From NCBI RefSeq assembly GCF_002250505.1, contig NZ_NJGY01000003.1:459977-523976 (forward strand): DNA of 64,000 nucleotides, given 5' to 3'. Both the position numbers and the translations under genes were made by a program. The stretch comes from Janthinobacterium sp. PC23-8. Its GTDB lineage: Bacteria > Pseudomonadota > Gammaproteobacteria > Burkholderiales > Burkholderiaceae_D. Below, piece by piece: positions 51,638 to 61,513 of this stretch; the first letter of the stretch is position 1, and every line of letters begins with the position of its first letter. The notes under the pieces were generated by a model. It had not been told where the DNA came from. It saw only the letters and a list, made by a program, of their open reading frames with translations, and did no database searches.

Positions 51638-51694
51638 AACTACACTTAACGGTTTACTTTTTAAATTCCGGTTGTTACACTGCTTAGTGTAGTT
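51638..51694. promoter_or_regulatory. Inverted repeats upstream of the RND operon
   Basis: AACTACACT (51638-51646) is repeated in inverted form as AGTGTAGTT (51686-51694), and the latter also forms a tight dyad ACACT-N4-AGTGT (51677-51690). They lie in the 279-bp gap before the membrane-fusion gene and could bind a TetR- or LysR-type regulator. No strong promoter was picked out. Confidence 0.4.
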
Positions 51695-51891
51695 CCCTGA
51701 ATGCCATTTTCGTCCGCGCTGTGCGTTCGCACCGCCGGCTTTGTCGACCCCGCCCGCTTTTATTACGCAGGCGGCCCCTTTATCTTTGACCGAGCGCCAT
51801 CTAGCGCCATTGCAACTTTATTCACTTTGATCAGCTGGGTGGCTTCCTGTCGCCCATACCATTAGAAATTTTCATAAAACAGGGAAATAAA

Positions 51892-53145
51892 ATGAAAAAC
51901 GCTCAACAAATTTCTGTCCTGCTCAAACCGCTGGCCGCCTCGCTGGCCGTTGCCGGCCTGGTGGCGTTCAGCCTGGCCGGCTGCGATTCGGCCAACAGCA
52001 AGGTGCCCGACGCGCCTGCGGCCGGCGGCCCGCCCGTTTCGACCGCCGCCGTGATCGAAAAACAGATCACGGAAACCCAGGAGTTCTCGGGCCGCCTGGA
52101 AGCGATCGAGCGCGTGGAAATCCGCTCGCGCGTCGGCGGCTTCATCACCTCGGTGAACTTCAAGCCGGGCAGCGAAGTGAAAAAAGGCGACGTGCTGTTC
52201 GTCATCGATCCACGGCCGTTCCAGGCTGAAGTGTCGCGCGCCGAAGGCGCCGCCGCGTCGGCCCGCGCCAAGGCCGAACTGGCCAAGCTGGAATGGTCGC
52301 GCGCCGAAAAACTGCTGGCCGAAAAAGCCATCCCGCAGCGCGAGCTCGATGAAAAGGCCTCGGGCCTGAAAGAGCTCGACGCCAATGTGCGCGCCGCCCA
52401 GGCCTCGTATGAAGCGGCCAGGCTGAACCTGTCGTACACCCAGGTGCAAGCGCCGATCAGCGGCCGCGTCTCGAAGGCTGAAATCACGGTCGGCAACCTG
52501 ATCGACGCCAGCGCCATCCTGACCTCCGTGGTATCGACCGAGCGCATCTACGCCAGCTTCGACGGCGACGAAGACACGTACCTGCGCGTGGCCGGCACGG
52601 CGCAAAAGGGCGCCCCCGTACTGGTCAAGGTGGGCCTGGCCAACGAGAGCGGTTTTCCGCATGAAGGCAAGCTCGAATTCGTCGACAACCAGCTCGACCC
52701 GGCCACCGGCAGCGTGCGCATGCGCGCCACCTTCGCCAATGCCGACCGCACCCTGGTGCCCGGCCTGTTCGCCCGCATTCAGCTCGATACCGGCAGCGGC
52801 GCGCAGGCGCAAGGCACGGCGCTGCTGATCAGCGACCGCGCCGTCGGTACCGACCAGAGCCGCAAGTATGTCTATGTGATCGGTGCCGACAACAAGGCCG
52901 AATACCGCGCCGTCAAGCTGGGCCCCAACGCCAATGGCCTGCGCGTGGTGCGCGAAGGCTTGAAAGCGGGCGAGAAGATCGTTGTCAACGGCCTGCAGCG
53001 CGTGCGCCCCGGCGCGCCCGTCACGCCGCAACTGGTGGCGATGGACTTCGACCCGACGGCGCCGGCCGCCGCAAAGCCGGCAGCAAAAGACGCCAAGGTT
53101 GCCGCCAGCGCGGAACCGAAATCGGCAACCACCTCCAAGGAATAA
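51892..53145 (+). CDS. RND efflux membrane-fusion lipoprotein (MexE/BpeE-like)
   Basis: This 417-residue protein has lipobox FSLAGC, then a β-barrel/lipoyl/helical-hairpin layout: VEIRSRVGGFITSVNFKPGSEVKKGDVLFVID (lipoyl half 1, in outline), Ala/Lys-rich hairpin around residues 105-180, and LSYTQVQAPISGRVSKAEITVGNLI (lipoyl half 2). It bridges the inner-membrane pump and the outer-membrane channel in the periplasm. A Lys/Ala-rich tail closes it. The pump gene follows after 3 bases. By overall sequence style it belongs with MexE/BpeE/CeoA. Confidence 0.93.
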   Translation: MKNAQQISVLLKPLAASLAVAGLVAFSLAGCDSANSKVPDAPAAGGPPVSTAAVIEKQITETQEFSGRLEAIERVEIRSRVGGFITSVNFKPGSEVKKGDVLFVIDPRPFQAEVSRAEGAAASARAKAELAKLEWSRAEKLLAEKAIPQRELDEKASGLKELDANVRAAQASYEAARLNLSYTQVQAPISGRVSKAEITVGNLIDASAILTSVVSTERIYASFDGDEDTYLRVAGTAQKGAPVLVKVGLANESGFPHEGKLEFVDNQLDPATGSVRMRATFANADRTLVPGLFARIQLDTGSGAQAQGTALLISDRAVGTDQSRKYVYVIGADNKAEYRAVKLGPNANGLRVVREGLKAGEKIVVNGLQRVRPGAPVTPQLVAMDFDPTAPAAAKPAAKDAKVAASAEPKSATTSKE

Positions 53146-53148
53146 ACC

Positions 53149-56100
53149 ATGAACTTTTCACGCTTTTTCATCGACAAGCCGATCTTCGCGGCGGTGCTGT
53201 CGATCGTCATTTTCGTGGCCGGGATGCTGTCCATCTTCGGCCTGCCGATCTCGGAATACCCCGACGTCGTGCCGCCATCGGTGGTGGTGCGCGCGCAGTA
53301 TCCGGGCGCCAATCCGAAAGTCATCGCCGAAACCGTCGCCGCCCCGTTGGAGGAGCAGATCAACGGCGTCGAGAACATGCTCTACATGTCCTCGCAAAAC
53401 ACGTCTGACGGTTCGATGATGCTGACCATCACCTTCAAGATCGGCACCAACGTCGAGCAGGCCGAGACCCAGGTGCAGAACCGCGTGCAGCGCGCCTTGC
53501 CGCGCCTGCCCGAAGAAGTGCGCCAGATCGGTGTCACCACCGTCAAGTCCTCGCCCAACCTGACCATGGTGGTGCACCTGGTCTCGCCCAACAAGCGCTA
53601 TGACGACATGTACTTGCGTAACTACGCGGTGCTCAATATCAAGGACCAGCTGGCCCGCCTGCCCGGCATGGGCGACATCCAGATCTTCGGCGCTGGCGAC
53701 TACGCCATGCGTATCTGGCTCGACCCGCAAAAAGTGGCGGCGCGCGGCATGACGGCCAATGATGTGGTGGTGGCGATTCGCGAGCAGAACGTGCAGGTGG
53801 CCGCCGGTGTGATCGGCGCCTCGCCGGCGAAAAACTCGCCGTTCCAGCTGACCGTCAACACCCAGGGCCGTTTGCAGTCGCCCGAGGAATTTGGCGCCAT
53901 CATTGTGCGCACCAATAGCGACGGCGCGGTGACGCAGCTGAAAGACGTGGCGCGCGTGGAAATGGGCGCCAACAGCTACTCGCTGCGCTCCTTGCTGAAC
54001 AATAATCCGGCCGTCGGCATGGGCATTTTCGAAGCGCCGAACGCCAATGCGCTGCAATTGTCGTCCGACGTGCGCGCCAAGATGGACGAGCTGAAAAAAG
54101 ACTTCCCGCAAGGCGTGGAATACCGCATCGAGTACGACCCGACCCAGTTCGTGCGCTCGTCGATCGAGGCCGTGATCCATACGCTGCTGGAGGCCATTGC
54201 CCTGGTGGTGCTGGTGGTGATCATCTTCCTGCAAACCTGGCGCGCGTCCATCATTCCGCTCCTGGCCGTGCCGGTGTCGATTGTCGGTACCTTTGCCGTG
54301 ATGCTGGGCTTTGGTTTTTCGATCAATACCCTGTCGCTGTTCGGCCTGGTGCTGGCCATCGGTATCGTCGTCGATGACGCCATCGTGGTGGTGGAAAACG
54401 TCGAGCGCAATATCGAGGAAGGGCTGTCGCCGCGCGACGCCACCATCCAGGCCATGAAAGAAGTCAGCGGCCCGATCGTCGCCATCGCCCTGGTGCTGTG
54501 CGCCGTGTTCGTGCCGATCGCCTTCGTGCCCGGCCTGTCGGGCGAGTTCTACCGCCAGTTCGCGCTGACCATCGCCATTTCGACCGTGATCTCGGCATTC
54601 AGCTCGCTGACCCTGGCGCCGGCCCTGTCGGCAGCCCTGTTGAAACCGCACGACGCGCCGAAAGACGCACTCACGCGCGGCATGGACAAGGTGTTTGGCC
54701 GTTTCTTCGCCTGGTTCAACCGCTTCTTCGGCCGTGCTTCGCACCGCTATGAAGCCGGCGTGAAGGGTGTGCTGGGCCGCAAGAGCGCCTCGCTGGGCGT
54801 GTATGCGCTGCTGGTGATCGCCGCCGTGTTCGTGTTCAAGGCCGTGCCGGCCGGTTTCGTGCCGGGCCAGGACAAGCAATACCTGGTCGGTTTTGCGCAG
54901 TTGCCCGACGCCGCCTCGCTGGACCGCACCGAAGACGTGGTGCGCCGCATGTCCGACGTCATCAAGTCGGTGCCTGGCGTGGAATCGACGATTGCCTTCC
55001 CGGGCCTGTCGATCAACGATTTCACCAATGCGCCGAACGCCGGCATCGTGTTCGCCACCCTGAAACCGTTCGACCAGCGCACCACGAAAGAGCTGTCCGG
55101 CGGCGCCATCGCAGCCGAGATCAACAAGCGCCTGGGCGGTATCCAGGACGCCTTCATCATGGTGTTCCCGCCGCCGCCGGTCAATGGCCTGGGCACCATC
55201 GGCGGCTTCAAGATGATGATCGAAGACCGCGGCAACCTCGGTTACGACGCGCTGTACAACGCCACCCAGGCGCTGGCCGCCAAGGCCTATCAGACGCCGG
55301 AACTGGCGGGCGTGTTCTCGGGTTACCAGATCAACGTGCCGCAGCTGTTCGCCGATGTCGACCGCGTCAAGGCCAAGCAATTGGGCGTGCCGCTGGCCAC
55401 CATCTACCAGACCTTGCAGATCAACCTCGGTTCCTTGTATGTGAATGACTTCAACCAGTTTGGCCGTACCTACCAGGTGCGCGTGCAGGCCGATGCCGAG
55501 TTCCGTTCGCATGCGCAGGATATCGCGCAGCTGAAGGTGCGTAGCGACAAGGGCGAAATGATCCCGCTGTCGTCCCTGATGCGCGTGAAAGACAGCTATG
55601 GCCCGGACCGCGTGCAGCGCTACAACGCCTATGCCGCAGCCGATTTCAATGGCGGCCCGGCGCCGGGCGTGTCGAGCGGCCAGGCGCAAGCGGCGCTCGA
55701 ACGCATCGCCAAGGAAGTGCTGCCGCAAGGGATTTCGTATGAATGGACCGAGCTGACCTACCAGGATATTTTGTCCGGTAACACGATGATTTATGTGTTC
55801 CCGCTGTGCGTGCTGCTGGTATTCCTGGTGCTGGCCGCCCAGTACGAAAGCTGGACCCTGCCGCTGGCCGTGATCCTGATCGTGCCGATGTCGATTCTGT
55901 GCGCACTGCTGGGCGTGAAACTGACCGGTGGCGACAACAACGTGTTTACCCAGATCGCGCTGTTCGTGCTGGTGGGGCTGGCATCAAAAAATGCGATTCT
56001 GATCGTCGAGTTTGCCCGCGAACTGGAAGAGCATGGCCGCACCGTTGTGCAAGCGGCGCTGGAAGCTTGCCGTTTGCGCCTGCGTCCGATCCTGATGACG

Positions 56101-56343
56101 TCGATCGCCTTCATCATGGGCGTGGTGCCGCTGGTGTTCTCGCACGGCGCCGGTTCCGAAATGCGCCATGCCATGGGCGTGGCGGTGTTTGCCGGCATGC
56201 TGGGCGTAACCTTCTTCGGCCTGTTCCTGACGCCCGTGTTTTATGTATTGCTGCGCACCCTGGCGCAGCGTTTCGAGAAAAAACCAGCCGCCGCCAAGCG
56301 CCCCGCCGCGCCGGCGCTGCACCTGGAAGGAGATGTATTGTGA
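53149..56343 (+). CDS. RND multidrug efflux pump (MexF/BpeF-like)
   Basis: This 1064-residue HAE1-family pump has 12 membrane helices and two large periplasmic loops. The proton-relay residues are present: Asp409 and Asp410 in GIVVDDAIVVVENVE and Lys947 in ASKNAILIVEFA. The opening MNFSRFFIDKPIFAAVLSI and SEYPDVVPPSVVV resemble MexF, BpeF and CeoB, known for export of chloramphenicol, trimethoprim and fluoroquinolones. Its substrate range here is inferred from that likeness. Its stop overlaps the start of the outer-membrane factor gene. Confidence 0.95.
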   Translation: MNFSRFFIDKPIFAAVLSIVIFVAGMLSIFGLPISEYPDVVPPSVVVRAQYPGANPKVIAETVAAPLEEQINGVENMLYMSSQNTSDGSMMLTITFKIGTNVEQAETQVQNRVQRALPRLPEEVRQIGVTTVKSSPNLTMVVHLVSPNKRYDDMYLRNYAVLNIKDQLARLPGMGDIQIFGAGDYAMRIWLDPQKVAARGMTANDVVVAIREQNVQVAAGVIGASPAKNSPFQLTVNTQGRLQSPEEFGAIIVRTNSDGAVTQLKDVARVEMGANSYSLRSLLNNNPAVGMGIFEAPNANALQLSSDVRAKMDELKKDFPQGVEYRIEYDPTQFVRSSIEAVIHTLLEAIALVVLVVIIFLQTWRASIIPLLAVPVSIVGTFAVMLGFGFSINTLSLFGLVLAIGIVVDDAIVVVENVERNIEEGLSPRDATIQAMKEVSGPIVAIALVLCAVFVPIAFVPGLSGEFYRQFALTIAISTVISAFSSLTLAPALSAALLKPHDAPKDALTRGMDKVFGRFFAWFNRFFGRASHRYEAGVKGVLGRKSASLGVYALLVIAAVFVFKAVPAGFVPGQDKQYLVGFAQLPDAASLDRTEDVVRRMSDVIKSVPGVESTIAFPGLSINDFTNAPNAGIVFATLKPFDQRTTKELSGGAIAAEINKRLGGIQDAFIMVFPPPPVNGLGTIGGFKMMIEDRGNLGYDALYNATQALAAKAYQTPELAGVFSGYQINVPQLFADVDRVKAKQLGVPLATIYQTLQINLGSLYVNDFNQFGRTYQVRVQADAEFRSHAQDIAQLKVRSDKGEMIPLSSLMRVKDSYGPDRVQRYNAYAAADFNGGPAPGVSSGQAQAALERIAKEVLPQGISYEWTELTYQDILSGNTMIYVFPLCVLLVFLVLAAQYESWTLPLAVILIVPMSILCALLGVKLTGGDNNVFTQIALFVLVGLASKNAILIVEFARELEEHGRTVVQAALEACRLRLRPILMTSIAFIMGVVPLVFSHGAGSEMRHAMGVAVFAGMLGVTFFGLFLTPVFYVLLRTLAQRFEKKPAAAKRPAAPALHLEGDVL

Positions 56344-57833
56344 AAAACCATCTGAAACCATTGTTCAAGCCAGTGCTCGGCGCGATGGCCGCCGCCATTC
56401 TGCTGGCAGCCTGTGCCGCGCCCGACTTCCAGCAGCCGCAGATCGCCACCCCGGCCGCCTTCAAGGAGTCGCAGGTTCCGGCGGTACAGACGGCGCTTGA
56501 CGGCAGTCGCTGGACCCAGGCGCAAGTCAATTACGCCGAGCGCCAGGCGCGCGGCGAATGGTGGCTGGCGTTTAACGACAGCACCCTGACCGACCTGATT
56601 GCGCAAGCCACGCAAGCGAACGCCAACCTGGCCGTGGCGGCCGCCCGCGTCAGGCAGGCCAGGGCGATCGCCGGCATCGCCGAAGCGGACCGCATCCCGC
56701 AGGTGGGCGTCAATGTGGGCGGCCAGCGCAGCCGCGCATCGAATCTGTCGCTGGGCCTGCCCAACGGTACGCCGGTGGCAGCCACCAATGTCTACCAGGC
56801 CAACCTGACGGCCAGCTATGAGGTCGACCTGTTCGGCCGCGTGGCGGCCAATGTCAGCGCCTCGCGCAGCGATGCGCTGGCGGTCGAGGCGACCTACCGC
56901 TCGGTGCTGCTGTCCTTGCAGGCCGACGTGGCGCAGACCTACTTCCAGCTGCGCGCCCTGGATGCCGAACTGGCGACTCTGGACGAGACAGTGCGCCTGC
57001 GCGAAGAAAGCGTGCATGTGAACCAGCGCCGCTATGACCTGGGCGATATCGGCGAATTCGACCTGTCGCGGGCGCGCACCGAGCTGTCCACCGCGCGCGC
57101 CGAAGCGATCGGCCTGCAGCGCCAGCGCGCCACCGGCGAGCATGCGCTGGCGGTCCTGCTGGGCAAGCCGGCGGCCAGCTTCACGGCTGCCGCCAATCCG
57201 CTGCAGGACAGCGCCTTCCTGCCGGCGATCCCTGCCGGCATGCCGTCAACTTTGCTGGAACGCCGGCCCGATATCGCCTCGGCCCAGCGTGCCATGGAAG
57301 CGGCCAATGCCCGCATCGGCGTGGCCAAATCGGCCATGTTCCCGGCCCTGATGCTGAACGCCTCGGGTGGCGGCGCGGCCGATACGTTCTCGGACATCTT
57401 CAAGTGGAGCAGCCGCTCCTGGCTGCTGGGCGCCTTGATGTCGATGCCGATCATCGATGGCGGGCGCAACAAGGCGGCGGTGACGCGCAGCGAAGCGCAA
57501 CTGGAAGAATCGGTGGGGACCTACCGCCAGAGCGTGCTGGTGGCATTTGCCGAAGTCGAGGACAACCTCGCTGGCCTGCGCATTTTGTCGGGCCAGACGC
57601 GGCAGATCGACGAAGCGGTGGTCTCGGCGCGCCGCTCGGCCGACCTGGCGCAGAAACTCTATGACGCCGGCCGTTCCAGCTACCTGGACCTGCTAGACGC
57701 GCAGCGCAACCTGTCGGCCATCGAACGCAGCGCCGTGCAACTGCGCGGCAACCGCGCCGTCACCACCGTGGCGCTGATCCGCTCCCTGGGCGGCGGCTGG
57801 GGCGAGCCGCCGCCGCAGGTGGCGGCGAACTGA
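56340..57833 (+). CDS. RND outer-membrane factor lipoprotein (OprN/OprC/NodT type)
   Basis: This 497-residue protein starts with a GTG at 56340, 7 bases after AAGGAG and overlapping the pump gene by 4 bases. It has a lipoprotein signal (AAAILLAACAAPDF) and two outer-membrane-efflux repeats (LIAQATQANANLAVAAARVRQARA; ERRPDIASAQRAMEAANARIGVAKSAMFP). It forms the trimeric exit channel of the tripartite pump. It is the last gene of the operon and is followed by a strong terminator at 57877. Confidence 0.93.
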   Translation: MKNHLKPLFKPVLGAMAAAILLAACAAPDFQQPQIATPAAFKESQVPAVQTALDGSRWTQAQVNYAERQARGEWWLAFNDSTLTDLIAQATQANANLAVAAARVRQARAIAGIAEADRIPQVGVNVGGQRSRASNLSLGLPNGTPVAATNVYQANLTASYEVDLFGRVAANVSASRSDALAVEATYRSVLLSLQADVAQTYFQLRALDAELATLDETVRLREESVHVNQRRYDLGDIGEFDLSRARTELSTARAEAIGLQRQRATGEHALAVLLGKPAASFTAAANPLQDSAFLPAIPAGMPSTLLERRPDIASAQRAMEAANARIGVAKSAMFPALMLNASGGGAADTFSDIFKWSSRSWLLGALMSMPIIDGGRNKAAVTRSEAQLEESVGTYRQSVLVAFAEVEDNLAGLRILSGQTRQIDEAVVSARRSADLAQKLYDAGRSSYLDLLDAQRNLSAIERSAVQLRGNRAVTTVALIRSLGGGWGEPPPQVAAN

Positions 57834-57876
57834 TGACCAGCTGATCCCGGCCCCGGCAAGGGCGTTTTTTCCGGAA

Positions 57877-57910
57877 ACGGCGCATTGCATCGCAATGCGC
57901 CGTTTTTTTT
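57877..57910 (+). terminator. Rho-independent terminator of the efflux operon
   Basis: A perfect 12-bp stem (ACGGCGCATTGC / GCAATGCGCCGT) with a 3-base loop is followed by TTTTTTT. Confidence 0.92.
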
Positions 57911-58283
57911 AATGAAGTGCATCCGTGCGTGGTGGCCGCGCAGGTGCTGCTGCAATCCAAGCGCAGTGTTATGTAGCGAAAATGCTACTAATCAATTCCC
58001 TGTACAAGAATCACGATCTGATGATTGTCAAAAAAATGTTGTTTTGTTATGATTGTTTGTCACCATGACATCAATGCAGCAATCGGCTTGAACCTCGATA
58101 GCGCCACTACGCGCGACGATCAAATGTTGCGCGATGTCCCACTCGGCCTGATCCCCGCCACGTGAGGCGCTCTGATCGCATGCGGCGTCACCCGCTGCGA
58201 TGCATGCAATACATTCTCGGCCCAAGCCTCGCTGTTAAAAACCAAAATAACCGCAGCAGAACCTACTTTGAATCGGAAAAAGC
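57911..58283 (+). other. Intergenic region with promoter of the chemoreceptor gene
   Basis: No gene is supported here. A σ70-type promoter lies at 58025-58053: TTGTCA, 17-base spacer, TATGAT. That gives a leader of about 220 bases before the chemoreceptor start at 58284. A small dyad TAGC/GCTA occurs around 57974-57987. I see no riboswitch core in the leader. Confidence 0.45.
58025..58053 (+). promoter_or_regulatory. σ70-type promoter for the CHASE3-like chemoreceptor
   Basis: TTGTCA (58025-58030) and TATGAT (58048-58053) are separated by 17 bases in a locally AT-rich stretch, reading towards the gene at 58284. Confidence 0.5.
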
Positions 58284-59909
58284 ATGCAATCTGTCTTCAA
58301 CAAGATGGGCGTAGCCAAGCGCCTCTACATTGGCTTTCTGCTGATCGCCGCCATTCTGATCACGCTGTTGACAGTGGCGTATCTGAATTTCTCCAAATTG
58401 AACCAGGCCAATCAATGGAACGAGCATACCTACCAGGTGTTGCAGTCTGTCGAGCAGATTGAACAGGGGCTGATCAATATGGAAACCGGCGCGCGCGGCT
58501 ATGCGCTGAGCGGGAATCCCGATTCACTCGCGCCGTACAAGGATGGCGCCGCTCAGTTCAAGACCGCCGCCGCAAAAGTACAGTCACTGACCGCCGATAA
58601 TACGCAGCAGCAGCAGCGTGTTCAGGCCTTGCAGGAGATGCAGGAGCGCTGGCACGCCACCGCTGCCGAACCCCTGCTGGCCTTGCGTGCGGCAGTCACT
58701 GCGGGCAGCGCGCAGATGGAGCAAGTGGTCGCCTTCGAGCAAGCGGCCAAAGGCAAGACGCTGATGGACCAGATGCGCACCAACCTGACGGCCATGAGCG
58801 GCGCCGAGCAGACCTTGCTGGTAGCGCGCGCCAGGGATGCCGCCACGCTGCAGGAGAGCACCCGCTGGACGCTGGTCGGTGGCGGCATGCTGTCGGTGGC
58901 GTTGTCGGTGGCGCTGTCGTTGTTGTTGGCGCGCATGGTGTTGCTGCCCTTGCGCGCGATCCTGGCCGCGACCGAGGATCTGCGCTGCGGTGAAGGCGAC
59001 CTGACCTATCGCCTGCCGTCGCTGAGCGCCGAATTCGGCGAGATCGCCGCCTCGCTCAATGGCTTTATCAAAAAGCTGCACGATATCATCGACGAGGTGC
59101 GCAATGGCACGCAGGGCATCGCCTCGTCCAGCCAGCAGATCGCCAGCGGCAACCTGGACCTGTCGGCGCGCACCGAGCAGCAGGCCAGCTCCCTGGAAGA
59201 AACCGCCTCCTCGATGGAGGAACTGACCTCGACCGTCAAACAAAATGCGGACCATGCGCGCCAGGCGATGGAAATGTCGGTCAACGCCGCCAATGTCGCC
59301 GTCAAGGGCAGCACGGTGGTGGCCGAAGTCGTCACCACCATGGGTGCCATTGACGATTCGGCGAAAAAAATCGCCGACATTATCGGTGTCATCGATGGTA
59401 TCGCTTTCCAGACCAATATCCTGGCGCTGAATGCGGCCGTCGAAGCGGCGCGCGCCGGCGAGCAGGGGCGCGGCTTTGCCGTCGTCGCCACCGAGGTGCG
59501 CAATCTGGCGCATCGCTCCGCCACCGCTGCCAGGGAAATCAAGGAGCTGATCGGCGACTCGGTCGAGAAGGTTGCGCTCGGCAGCAGGCTGGTGGTGGTT
59601 GCCGGCGATACGATGGAGCAGATCGTCGGCAACGTGCGCAGCGTCAGCGAACTGATGACGGCGATCAGTGCCGCCATTGCCGAGCAGGAGGCGGGCATCT
59701 CGCAAATCAACCAGGCGGTCACCGAAATGGATGACGTGACGCAGCAAAACGCGGCGCTGGTGGAAGAGGCCGCAGCGGCGTCGCAATCGATGCAGTCGCA
59801 GGCGGCGCAACTGGCTGAGCTGGTCGGTGTTTTCAAGGTGAGCGGTGCGGCCCGGTCGGCAACCGTCGCCCCAGCGCGCAAACCGCTGCCCGTGCCGCTG
59901 CTGGCGTGA
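58284..59909 (+). CDS. Methyl-accepting chemotaxis protein with CHASE3-like sensor
   Basis: This 541-residue chemoreceptor has helix 1 ([22 protein letters not shown]), a periplasmic helical sensor of the CHASE3 type ([27 protein letters not shown], then a second half with similar helices) and helix 2 ([26 protein letters not shown]). A HAMP domain and a signalling domain with hairpin tip [21 protein letters not shown] follow. Methylation segments with EEQ/EEL patterns flank the tip. There is no C-terminal pentapeptide. It is a single-gene unit with its own promoter at 58025. The ligand is unknown. Confidence 0.92.
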   Translation: MQSVFNKMGVAKRLYIGFLLIAAILITLLTVAYLNFSKLNQANQWNEHTYQVLQSVEQIEQGLINMETGARGYALSGNPDSLAPYKDGAAQFKTAAAKVQSLTADNTQQQQRVQALQEMQERWHATAAEPLLALRAAVTAGSAQMEQVVAFEQAAKGKTLMDQMRTNLTAMSGAEQTLLVARARDAATLQESTRWTLVGGGMLSVALSVALSLLLARMVLLPLRAILAATEDLRCGEGDLTYRLPSLSAEFGEIAASLNGFIKKLHDIIDEVRNGTQGIASSSQQIASGNLDLSARTEQQASSLEETASSMEELTSTVKQNADHARQAMEMSVNAANVAVKGSTVVAEVVTTMGAIDDSAKKIADIIGVIDGIAFQTNILALNAAVEAARAGEQGRGFAVVATEVRNLAHRSATAAREIKELIGDSVEKVALGSRLVVVAGDTMEQIVGNVRSVSELMTAISAAIAEQEAGISQINQAVTEMDDVTQQNAALVEEAAAASQSMQSQAAQLAELVGVFKVSGAARSATVAPARKPLPVPLLA

Positions 59910-59974
59910 CAAGGGCGCCCAGCAAATTCCCGGCGTCATGCAAGCAGGCCCGTTGACGCTGCTGTGAGCTGTTT

Positions 59975-60973
59975 TTACTCCGCCGCCAGCAGCGCTTTCA
60001 GGATATCTTCCGAGCGCCGCTGGCCATACGGCTTGCCGTAAGCGCGCGACGCCACCGCCACCACCATGCGGCGCGCGGGAATCACGTAGATCTTGTTGCC
60101 GCCATTGCCGGAGGCAAAAGACACCGTGATGGTTTCAGCGCCAAGCTGGTAGCTTTTGCCGTACCAGAAATAGCCATAGTGATCGGCATAACGGTCCACC
60201 TCGCCGATTGCCACGCGCGGCGCCAGCGCCGCCTCGAGCCAGCTGGCCGCGATCACACGCCGTCCGCCGGCCATGCCCTGGTCGAGCACCAGTTGCCCGA
60301 TGGCCGCCATGTCGCGCGCGCGCAAGGACAGGTTGCCCTGTCCCTTGGCGTGGCCTGCCACGTCGCGGCCCCACTGCCAGCGCGTGATGCCCAGCGGCGC
60401 AAACAGCGCGCTGCCGGCAAAGGTGTCCAGATCGACGCCGCTGGCGCGCTCCACCACGCGCCCCGCGATATACGCGCCCAGCGAGTTGTAGCGGTACAGC
60501 GTGCCCGCCGGACCGGCGGCCGGCACGCCGCGCACGAACGCTGTTGGATCAAGCGCTTCGTCCAACTTGTCTTCATTGCCCGGCGAGGCCGCATCTTCGT
60601 CAAATGCGGCCAGGCCCGAGCGCATCGTCAGCAGGTCGTCCAGCACCGCGTTGCCGGCAGGGCTGCCGGCCACCTCAGGCCAGTACCGGCCGACCGTCCC
60701 GTTGACCGCCAGTTTGCCCTGCGCCACCGCCGCGCCCACCAGCAGCGCCGTAACGCTCTTGCCGGCCGAGCGCATGTCGTGCAGGCCGTCTTGCACCTGG
60801 CCGTTGTAATACCGCTGCGCTACCACCGCGCCATCGCGCAGCACCACCACGGCGCGCAGGTCGCCGTGGCCGTCGGCATCCTGCTGCTGCAGCACCTGTT
60901 CCAGCGTGGCGGCAAGGGCGCAAGGACTGTAAACGGCGGTAATCAATAACAGGCAGGCGGGCAAGCGGTGCAT
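59975..60973 (-). CDS. Exported β-lactamase-fold serine hydrolase
   Basis: This protein of about 332 residues starts at 60973 with a signal peptide (LPACLLLITAVYSPCALA). It has the SxxK motif SAGK (Ser69, Lys72) and the YNS motif in LYRYNSLGAYIAGRVVE of class C β-lactamase/DD-peptidase-like and esterase EstB-like enzymes. The third motif is likely the GNGGNKIYV region. Such proteins hydrolyse esters, D-amino peptides or related amides outside the cytoplasm, and true β-lactamase activity is not implied. It is a single gene; a terminator shared with the next leftward gene lies upstream at 61075. Confidence 0.85.
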   Translation of the reverse strand: MHRLPACLLLITAVYSPCALAATLEQVLQQQDADGHGDLRAVVVLRDGAVVAQRYYNGQVQDGLHDMRSAGKSVTALLVGAAVAQGKLAVNGTVGRYWPEVAGSPAGNAVLDDLLTMRSGLAAFDEDAASPGNEDKLDEALDPTAFVRGVPAAGPAGTLYRYNSLGAYIAGRVVERASGVDLDTFAGSALFAPLGITRWQWGRDVAGHAKGQGNLSLRARDMAAIGQLVLDQGMAGGRRVIAASWLEAALAPRVAIGEVDRYADHYGYFWYGKSYQLGAETITVSFASGNGGNKIYVIPARRMVVAVASRAYGKPYGQRRSEDILKALLAAE

Positions 60974-61074
60974 GGCAATCTTTCGTTGCAAGGTTAGGTC
61001 GCACAGTGTCGTGTATTTGCGCGTACTTGCGCAGCAAAGTTGGACTGAATGGCGCAATGGTGTCCTTCAAACGC

Positions 61075-61100
61075 AAAAAAGACAGCCTGAGCTGTCTTTT
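61075..61100. terminator. Terminator after the Lys/Ala-rich protein gene
   Basis: AAAAAAGACAGC and GCTGTCTTTT form a stem with a 4-base loop and A/T tracts on both sides. On the minus strand it follows the gene ending at 61120. Confidence 0.8.
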
Positions 61101-61119
61101 GATGTGATGCGCCAGCTGA

Positions 61120-61458
61120 TTATTTTGCGGCGGCTGGCGCTGCTGGCGCGGCTTCCACTGCTTTTTCGTCAGCTTTTGCCTTGGCCTTGTTGGCCTTGTG
61201 ATGGGCCTTGGCTTTCTTGACCTTGGCGTCGGCCTTGGCGCCGGCGACATCGGCTTTGGCATCGGCGGCGACGACCGCTTCTTTCGCGTCGGCTTTCACG
61301 ACGGCCTTGGTTTCCTTGGCCTGGGCCTTGGCCACTTCCTTGGTATGGGTCGCTTCGGCTTTGGCAGGTGCTGGCGCAGGTGCTGGTGCAGCAGGCGTCT
61401 GGGCAAAAGCGGCGGTGGCGAAGACGGTAGCGATCAGGGCGGCGATGGTGTTTTTCAT
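61120..61458 (-). CDS. Exported Lys/Ala-rich repetitive protein (copy 1)
   Basis: This 112-residue protein has a signal peptide (MKNTIAALIATVFATAAFAQ). The mature part is nearly all Ala, Lys, Val, Asp and Glu (KAVVKADAKEAVVAADAKADVAG), with a central basic KKAKAHHKANKAKAKADEK. It has no known domain. The composition recalls histone-H1-like or PhaF-like proteins, but the signal peptide points to the periplasm or outside, where it could bind polyanions such as DNA or LPS. It is a tandem paralogue of the gene at 61514. Confidence 0.6.
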   Translation of the reverse strand: MKNTIAALIATVFATAAFAQTPAAPAPAPAPAKAEATHTKEVAKAQAKETKAVVKADAKEAVVAADAKADVAGAKADAKVKKAKAHHKANKAKAKADEKAVEAAPAAPAAAK

Positions 61459-61513
61459 GTCAGTTCCTCAGTATGTAAGATTCGATGTCGGTACGGTAGT
61501 GCGTTGCTGGTGA

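Noticed and set aside
53158..55728. 856-codon minus-strand frame opposite the RND pump
   Set aside because: Shadow of the pump gene; unusual His/Gln/Arg composition typical of antisense frames in such DNA.
59975..60973. Calling the serine hydrolase a β-lactamase resistance gene
   Set aside because: SxxK and YNS are shared with esterases and DD-peptidases; nothing in the sequence shows antibiotic hydrolysis.
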